From Brevibacillus aydinogluensis (GTDB lineage: Bacteria > Bacillota > Bacilli > Brevibacillales > Brevibacillaceae), in assembly GCF_031954365.1 (NCBI RefSeq), contig NZ_JAUSVZ010000004.1: a DNA stretch of 64,000 bases; one strand, given 5' to 3'. Shown one piece after another: positions 59,505 to 64,000 of the stretch; the stretch's first letter is position 1, and the number at the start of each line of letters is the position of its first letter. Below the pieces are notes generated by a model. That model was not told the DNA's origin and did no database searches. It worked only from the letters and a program-made list of their open reading frames with translations. Position numbers and translations under genes: made by a program.

Positions 59505-59552
59505 TGGTCGGACCATCGTTTGCAACGGATTTTTGAGTAGAAGGTGAACGCA

Positions 59553-59957
59553 ATGAAACGTAGAACAGCACGAGAAAAAGCAGTCCAATGCCTGTTCCAG
59601 ATCGACATGGCTGACGTGCAGGTGGAAGACGCACTGAACCTCGTCATGGAAGACAGCGAGGAAGATCCGTCGTACCTGCGTTATCTGGTGGAAGGCACGT
59701 TAAAGCACCAGCAAGAGGTAGACGCGGAAATTCGCAAATTCCTGCGCGGCTGGCAGTTGGAGCGCATTGCCAACGTGGATCGGGCCATTCTCCGCCTGGC
59801 ATTTTTTGAAATCATGTACGAACCGGACGTGCCGGACAGAGTCGTGATGAACGAAGCGATCGAGATCGCCAAATTGTTTAGTGACGAGCAGTCGCACCGT
59901 TACATCAACGGCGTGTTGTCCAGCTTTTTGCAGTCGCGCCAGACCGCCCAGGCGTAA
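59553..59957 (+). CDS. nusB: transcription antitermination factor NusB
   Basis: NusB with NusE (S10) binds boxA RNA and supports rRNA antitermination. The 134 residues are all helical: RRTAREKAVQCLFQIDM at the start, YLRYLVEGTLKHQQEVD, WQLERIANVDRAILRLAFFEIMY and VVMNEAIEIAKLFSDEQSHRYINGVL. GAAGGTGAACGCA precedes the ATG at 59553. It lies between the DUF2273 gene and the TsaD paralogue. Confidence 0.95.
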   Translation: MKRRTAREKAVQCLFQIDMADVQVEDALNLVMEDSEEDPSYLRYLVEGTLKHQQEVDAEIRKFLRGWQLERIANVDRAILRLAFFEIMYEPDVPDRVVMNEAIEIAKLFSDEQSHRYINGVLSSFLQSRQTAQA

Positions 59958-59976
59958 AACAAGCAGGTGAGACAGC

Positions 59977-60936
59977 ATGACGAAGGTATTGTTGGGAATT
60001 GATACGAGCAACTACCGGACATCGCTGTGCTTGGCAGAGGAAGACGGCCGGATTGTGGCAGAAGCAAAGCGCCTTCTCAAGGTGAAGGAAGGAAAGCGCG
60101 GCCTGCAGCAATCAGAAGCCGTCTTTCAGCATGTGATGAACCTGCCGGAGTTGAGCGAGCAATTGAAGTGGAACGACTACGAAATCGTTGCGGTATGTGC
60201 CAGCGAAAAGCCGCGTCCCGTGGAGGGATCGTACATGCCTGTGTTCAAGGTGGGGGAAGGGCTGGCGAAGTCTCTGGCCGCCTACCTGCGGGTACCCTGC
60301 CTGTTGACGACCCACCAGGAAGGGCATATCGCGGCAGGAGAGTTCACCGCGGAAAAACGGCCTCAGGGCGACAGCTTTCTCGCCGTTCACCTGTCCGGCG
60401 GGACGAGCGAGCTGTTGAAATGCGAACGGGAGGCGGCCGGATACCGCATTGAGAAGATAGGCGGAACGATCGACCTCCACGCCGGGCAGTTGGTGGACCG
60501 GATCGGGGTGGCGCTGGGACTGCCGTTTCCTGCGGGTCCTTTCCTGGAAAAAATGGCATGTGAAGCCAAAGGGGAGTTTCGCGTGGCGTCCGCAGTAGAC
60601 GGCATGTCGTTCAGTTTCTCCGGACCGGAGGCGTCGCTGCTGCGGGCAGTGGAAAGCGGGACCATAGATCCGGCGGACATTGCGAGGGCGACAGAACAGT
60701 GTATCGCCAATACGCTGGAAAAGGCACTGCGCCATGCTGTCGAAGCGGGGCTGCCGCGGGAGATTCTCATCGTCGGGGGAGTCGCCGCCAACCGGTACAT
60801 CCGCGAGCGTCTGATCAGACGGCTGGAGCACCCGGCCGTCAAGGCCAGTCTCTATTTTTGCGACCCGGAGTACTCCGGGGACAATGCATACGGCGTGGCA
60901 ATGCTGGGATGGATGAAGTTGAAAGGCGAACGTTAA
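59977..60936 (+). CDS. TsaD/Kae1-family paralogue (peptidase M22-like)
   Basis: The 319 residues have the ASKHA fold of TsaD: GIDTSNYRTSLCL at the start, the metal-binding pair HQEGH (HxxxH, about 110), AVHLSGGTSELL, DRIGVALGLPFPAGPFLE and the C-terminal GGVAANRYIRERL. True TsaD, with TsaB and TsaE, makes the t6A base of tRNA and is about 340 residues. This gene, in the nusB-folD gap, belongs to a second, shorter branch seen in Paenibacillaceae and Clostridia whose target is unknown. No tsaB or tsaE is adjacent. A small hairpin lies downstream. Confidence 0.8.
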   Translation: MTKVLLGIDTSNYRTSLCLAEEDGRIVAEAKRLLKVKEGKRGLQQSEAVFQHVMNLPELSEQLKWNDYEIVAVCASEKPRPVEGSYMPVFKVGEGLAKSLAAYLRVPCLLTTHQEGHIAAGEFTAEKRPQGDSFLAVHLSGGTSELLKCEREAAGYRIEKIGGTIDLHAGQLVDRIGVALGLPFPAGPFLEKMACEAKGEFRVASAVDGMSFSFSGPEASLLRAVESGTIDPADIARATEQCIANTLEKALRHAVEAGLPREILIVGGVAANRYIRERLIRRLEHPAVKASLYFCDPEYSGDNAYGVAMLGWMKLKGER

Positions 60937-60982
60937 GAGGATATGAACTTTTTAAAATTCGCCTTTACATAAACTCCTTGAG

Positions 60983-61003
60983 TCGCTACACTAAGGGTAG
61001 CGA
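60983..61003 (+). other. hairpin between the TsaD paralogue and folD
   Basis: TCGCTAC (60983-60989) and GTAGCGA (60997-61003) form a 7-bp stem with a seven-base loop, without a T-run. It lies 25 bases before folD and close to its ribosome site. Confidence 0.4.
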
Positions 61004-61028
61004 ACTTGATGAAGGAGGTTTCTTCTCC

Positions 61029-61883
61029 ATGGCAGCGACCATTTTGTACGGGAAGGACATTGCACAGGACATTCGCGCAGAATTGGCGAATGATGTGGAA
61101 GAATTGAAAAAACAGGGCGTGGAACCAGGATTGACGGTGATTTTGGTGGGGGATGACCCTGCCTCCCACTCCTACGTTCGCGGCAAGGAGCGGGGGTGTC
61201 AAGAGGTGGGCATCCGCTCGGAGGTCATTTACAAAGACGCTTCCATCAGCGAAGCGGAACTGTTGGACTTGATTCATCAATTGAATGAAAATCCGAACGT
61301 TCACGGCATATTGGTGCAGTTGCCGCTGCCGCCGCACATCTCCGAGAAAGCGGTGATCGAAGCCATCGCGCCGAAAAAGGATGTGGACGGCTTCCATCCC
61401 CTCAACGTCGGCAACATGATGATCGGATATGACACACTGCTTCCCTGCACGCCGCACGGCATCGTGGAATTGATCAAGCGGACGGGAACGCCCATTGCAG
61501 GCAAGCACGCGGTCGTGATCGGCCGCAGCAACATCGTGGGCAAGCCGGTCTCCTTCCTGCTGCAGCAGGAAAACGCCACGGTGACCATGTGCCACTCCCG
61601 CACGGTGGACCTGGCCGCGTATACTCGGCAGGCAGATATTCTCGTCGTGGCGGCAGGCAAGCCTCATTTGATCGGGCGGGAACACGTCAAACCGGGCGCT
61701 GTGGTGATTGACGTCGGCGTCAACCGGATTGAGACCGGCAAGCTGGTCGGGGATGTCAAGTTTGAGGAGGTGCGGGAGGTAGCCGGCTATCTCACGCCCG
61801 TCCCCGGTGGTGTCGGCCCGATGACGATTACCATGCTGCTGAAAAACACCGTCGCCGCTGCCAGAAAACAAACCGCCCGATAA
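61029..61883 (+). CDS. folD: bifunctional methylene-THF dehydrogenase / methenyl-THF cyclohydrolase
   Basis: FolD interconverts 5,10-methylene-, methenyl- and 10-formyl-tetrahydrofolate with NADP+. The 284 residues include SHSYVRGKERGCQEVGI with the catalytic Lys, LVQLPLPPHI, KDVDGFHPLNVG, the VVIGRSNIVGKPVSFLLQQ nucleotide fold and PVPGGVGPMTITMLL. It supplies one-carbon units, linking to the glycine-cleavage genes at 26.6-30.6 kb. ATG at 61029 after GAAGGAGG; much longer in-frame reading upstream is spurious. Confidence 0.96.
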   Translation: MAATILYGKDIAQDIRAELANDVEELKKQGVEPGLTVILVGDDPASHSYVRGKERGCQEVGIRSEVIYKDASISEAELLDLIHQLNENPNVHGILVQLPLPPHISEKAVIEAIAPKKDVDGFHPLNVGNMMIGYDTLLPCTPHGIVELIKRTGTPIAGKHAVVIGRSNIVGKPVSFLLQQENATVTMCHSRTVDLAAYTRQADILVVAAGKPHLIGREHVKPGAVVIDVGVNRIETGKLVGDVKFEEVREVAGYLTPVPGGVGPMTITMLLKNTVAAARKQTAR

Positions 61884-61895
61884 GGGAGGGAGCGC

Positions 61896-63275
61896 ATGGA
61901 CACGCGACATGTATATACGGTCAGCGACTTGAATCGCTGCATCAAGCAGGTGCTGGAACGGGAACAGCACCTGCAGGACGTCTGGGTGCGGGGGGAAGTG
62001 TCCAATTTTACCCACCACACCAGCGGCCACATGTACTTGACATTGAAAGACAGCCAGTCCCGCATGAAAGTGGTCATGTTCGCCAGCTACAACCGCTTTT
62101 TGCGCTTTTTGCCCAAAGATGGAACCAAGGTGATTGTCCGTGGTTCCATCTCTGCCTATGAGCGGGACGGCGTCTATCAACTGTACGCCAGGGAGATGCA
62201 GCCGGACGGGCTGGGCTCCCTCTATTTGGCGTTTGAACAGTTGAAGGCGAAGCTGGCTGCGGAAGGCTTGTTTGCCCAGGAACGGAAGCGGCCGCTTCCG
62301 CGCTTTCCCAAGCGCGTTGGCGTGGTTACATCGCCGACAGGTGCGGCCATCCGCGACATCTGCACCACCATTAGACGGCGCTACCCGCAGGCGGAGATCG
62401 TCCTGTCCCCGGCGATCGTCCAGGGGGCGGAAGCTCCGGCGTCGATCGTGGCGGCGATCCACATCATCAATCAGCAGCCTGACATCGACGTGCTGATCGT
62501 CGGCAGGGGCGGCGGCTCGATCGAAGAGCTGTGGGCCTTCAACGACGAGCAGGTGGCGCGGGCCATCGCCGCATCCCGGATTCCGGTCATCTCCGCCGTG
62601 GGACACGAGACTGACGTGACCATCGCCGATTTTGTCGCAGACGTGAGGGCGGCCACTCCGACAGCGGCTGCCGAACTGGCCGTGCCGCATTACCTGGAGT
62701 GGGTGGAACGAGTCAAGCAGCTGGACGCGCGAATGCACAGGGCGCTGCGCGGACAGATGGCTTCCGAACGGAAACGACTGGAAACCCTGATGCAATCCTA
62801 CGCCATGCGCCGGCCCAAGCGGCGGGTGGAAGAAGCGCAGCAGCGCCTGGATGACGTGCAGAGCCGCATGCGTCAGGCGATGAAGCAGTTGGTGAGCCGT
62901 CGCACGGAGCGGTATGAACTGGTGGCTGCCCAGTTGAAACGGTTCCGGCCGACGGAAGCGGTCGCGGAGCGCAGGCGGGCCGTCAGCGCGCACCGGTCTC
63001 GCCTGGATGAGCTGGTCCGGCAGCGGGTGAATGAGGTGCGAATGGCATTTGCCGCTCGGATCGGTCAACTGGATGCGCTAAGCCCGTTGAAAGTGATGCA
63101 GCGCGGCTTTTCCCTGGTATATGCCAACGGGCGGTTGATCAAGTCAGTCGACCAGTTTGCCCCCGGAGACACTCTCATGGTACGATTAAGTGATGGCAGT
63201 GCTCAGGCACGCGTGGAACAGATTTACCGGGAGGAGAAGCGTAATGGCGCGGAAGAAGACGGATCAAGAGACTGA
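61896..63275 (+). CDS. xseA: exodeoxyribonuclease VII large subunit
   Basis: XseA is the catalytic subunit of exonuclease VII, which trims single-stranded DNA. The 459 residues contain the OB-fold (about 18-110, VWVRGEVSNFTHHTSGHMY), the nuclease core with RVGVVTSPTGAAIRDI, VGRGGGSIEELWAFND and ISAVGHETDVTIADFVAD, and a long coiled-coil (about 275-385) before the closing beta part. AAGGGAGGGAGCGC precedes the ATG. It overlaps xseB. Confidence 0.96.
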   Translation: MDTRHVYTVSDLNRCIKQVLEREQHLQDVWVRGEVSNFTHHTSGHMYLTLKDSQSRMKVVMFASYNRFLRFLPKDGTKVIVRGSISAYERDGVYQLYAREMQPDGLGSLYLAFEQLKAKLAAEGLFAQERKRPLPRFPKRVGVVTSPTGAAIRDICTTIRRRYPQAEIVLSPAIVQGAEAPASIVAAIHIINQQPDIDVLIVGRGGGSIEELWAFNDEQVARAIAASRIPVISAVGHETDVTIADFVADVRAATPTAAAELAVPHYLEWVERVKQLDARMHRALRGQMASERKRLETLMQSYAMRRPKRRVEEAQQRLDDVQSRMRQAMKQLVSRRTERYELVAAQLKRFRPTEAVAERRRAVSAHRSRLDELVRQRVNEVRMAFAARIGQLDALSPLKVMQRGFSLVYANGRLIKSVDQFAPGDTLMVRLSDGSAQARVEQIYREEKRNGAEEDGSRD

Positions 63276-63501
63276 CATGCAGTTTGAAGAGGCGATGAAG
63301 CGGCTGGAGGAAGTCGTCCACCGTCTGGAAGAGGGGGATATCGCGCTGGAGGAGGCGATCAGCCTCTATCAGGAAGGCGTGAAGCTGTCCCGCATCTGCA
63401 GTCAAAAGCTGGATGCAATCGAAGCGAAAATCACCCAGTTGGTGGAGGAAGACGGCCAATGGAAGCAAAAGCCGTTCCACGTGGAGGGCGAAGCGCAATG
63501 A
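63244..63501 (+). CDS. xseB: exodeoxyribonuclease VII small subunit
   Basis: The 85-residue helical hairpin (FEEAMKRLEEVVHRLEEGDIALEEAISLYQEGVKL) binds the coiled coil of XseA to form exonuclease VII. The ATG at 63244 lies 32 bases inside xseA, with GGAGGAGAAG before it. The last codon overlaps the ispA start (ATGA). A longer in-frame start is unsupported. Confidence 0.95.
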   Translation: MARKKTDQETDMQFEEAMKRLEEVVHRLEEGDIALEEAISLYQEGVKLSRICSQKLDAIEAKITQLVEEDGQWKQKPFHVEGEAQ

Positions 63502-64000
63502 CCGACGCTTTCGCTTCCTACCTGACTGAAAAGACGGCATTGATCGAAGAACACCTGCTTCCCGGTCTGGAACGGGACGGCGTGCCGCATACACTGTACG
63601 AATCGATGAAATATTCCTTGATGGCGGGCGGCAAACGGCTGCGTCCGATGCTGGTGCTGGCGGTACTGGAAGCGCTGGACAAGCCGCTGAAGCGGGGGAT
63701 TCCCTACGCCGTCGCGCTGGAAATGATTCATACCTATTCGCTGATTCACGACGACCTGCCGGCGATGGACGACGATGACCTTCGCCGCGGCAAACCGACC
63801 AATCACAAGGTGTTCGGGGAAGCGACCGCGATTCTGGCCGGGGATGCGCTGCTGACGCGTGCGTTTGGCTACATCGCCGAGGCGTACATGGACGATCCGG
63901 AGGTAAAGCCGGAGACGACCGTCCGGCTGATTGCCGAACTGGGAAAGCGGGCCGGTTCCGCCGGGATGGTCGGCGGGCAGATGGCAGACATCGAAGGGGA
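63498..64000 (+). CDS. ispA: farnesyl diphosphate synthase (5' part, runs off the window)
   Basis: IspA condenses isopentenyl and dimethylallyl diphosphates to C15 farnesyl diphosphate, for quinones and undecaprenol. The visible ~167 residues show GGKRLRPMLVLA and the first aspartate-rich motif LIHDDLPAMDDDDLRRGKPTNH, then GDALLTRAFGYI. The second aspartate motif lies past the window edge. The ATG overlaps the xseB stop codon, so the two are translationally coupled. The 3' end is missing because the window stops here. Confidence 0.94.
   Translation, partial: MTDAFASYLTEKTALIEEHLLPGLERDGVPHTLYESMKYSLMAGGKRLRPMLVLAVLEALDKPLKRGIPYAVALEMIHTYSLIHDDLPAMDDDDLRRGKPTNHKVFGEATAILAGDALLTRAFGYIAEAYMDDPEVKPETTVRLIAELGKRAGSAGMVGGQMADIEG

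Noticed and set aside
60933..63068. 711-codon open frame on the minus strand
   Set aside because: It lies antisense to folD and xseA, two clear conserved genes. It has no ribosome site and its translation is rich in His, Arg and Asp with no family resemblance. GC-rich coding DNA often leaves such shadow frames.
1..64000. CRISPR arrays, tRNA, rRNA and prophage genes
   Set aside because: No regular spacer-repeat pattern, no cloverleaf-like segment, no rRNA sequence and no phage structural genes were recognised on reading through both strands.

Overview
This window looks like chromosomal DNA from a G+C-rich, endospore-forming Firmicute, most likely Brevibacillus or a close relative in the Paenibacillaceae. 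That is inferred from gene content and protein character; no database search was run. Sporulation genes are plentiful: sleB, a complete spoIIIAA-AH operon, a sulfolactate pair, a sporulation-type histidine kinase, ylbF and yqhV. Long blocks follow Bacillus subtilis gene order: ftsW...ylbB...ylbF-ylbG, then yqzE...yqhG-yqhH-gcvT-gcvPA-gcvPB...lipM...mntR-yqhO-yqhP-yqhQ-yqhR-aroQ-yqhT-efp...yqhV...spoIIIA-accB-accC-yqhY...nusB...folD-xseA-xseB-ispA.

Layout. 1-623: the end of an apparent IS21-type insertion sequence abuts a fosX fosfomycin-hydrolase gene broken by one in-frame TGA. 683-5137: Ca2+/H+ antiporter, a small zinc-ribbon protein, spore cortex hydrolase SleB, a TPP enzyme and an Asp23 protein. 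5194-14516: ftsW, a YugN-like protein, a 26-residue holin-like toxin of an apparent type I toxin-antitoxin locus, a CBS protein, a MerR-methyltransferase fusion, a 33-residue membrane peptide, a secreted nuclease, an anchored protein, a PrcB-like protein, a helicase-associated-domain protein, ylbF and ylbG. 14648-18868: pxpA, molybdate transporter modABC and its divergent YvgK-type regulator. 19061-25978: M1 metallopeptidase, aroK, yqzE, ykuS, an unknown secreted protein, yqhG and the SNF2 ATPase yqhH.

26209-32860: a tandem glycine riboswitch with a terminator controls gcvT-gcvPA-gcvPB. A methyltransferase gene follows, then lipM, which lipoylates the glycine-cleavage H protein. 33131-37370: a marR-MFS efflux pair, a D-amino-acid transaminase and a PA/M28-like protein that has lost nearly all its metal ligands. 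37752-49501: a three-PAS histidine kinase, a YkvI transporter, an FMN reductase, mntR, a patatin lipase, yqhP/Q/R, aroQ, yqhT, efp, a DUF441 protein and phosphosulfolactate synthase/phosphatase. 49661-64000: yqhV, a CD1247-type protein, spoIIIAA-AH, accB-accC, the asp23-amaP-DUF2273 module, nusB, a TsaD paralogue, folD, xseA, xseB and a truncated ispA.

No tRNA, rRNA, CRISPR array or prophage was seen. I found no clear new multi-gene system. The best leads are the single-codon-broken fosX beside the IS end, the unannotated type I toxin locus, the pseudo-M28 protein, the TsaD paralogue in the nusB-folD gap, and several promoters carrying perfect palindromes.
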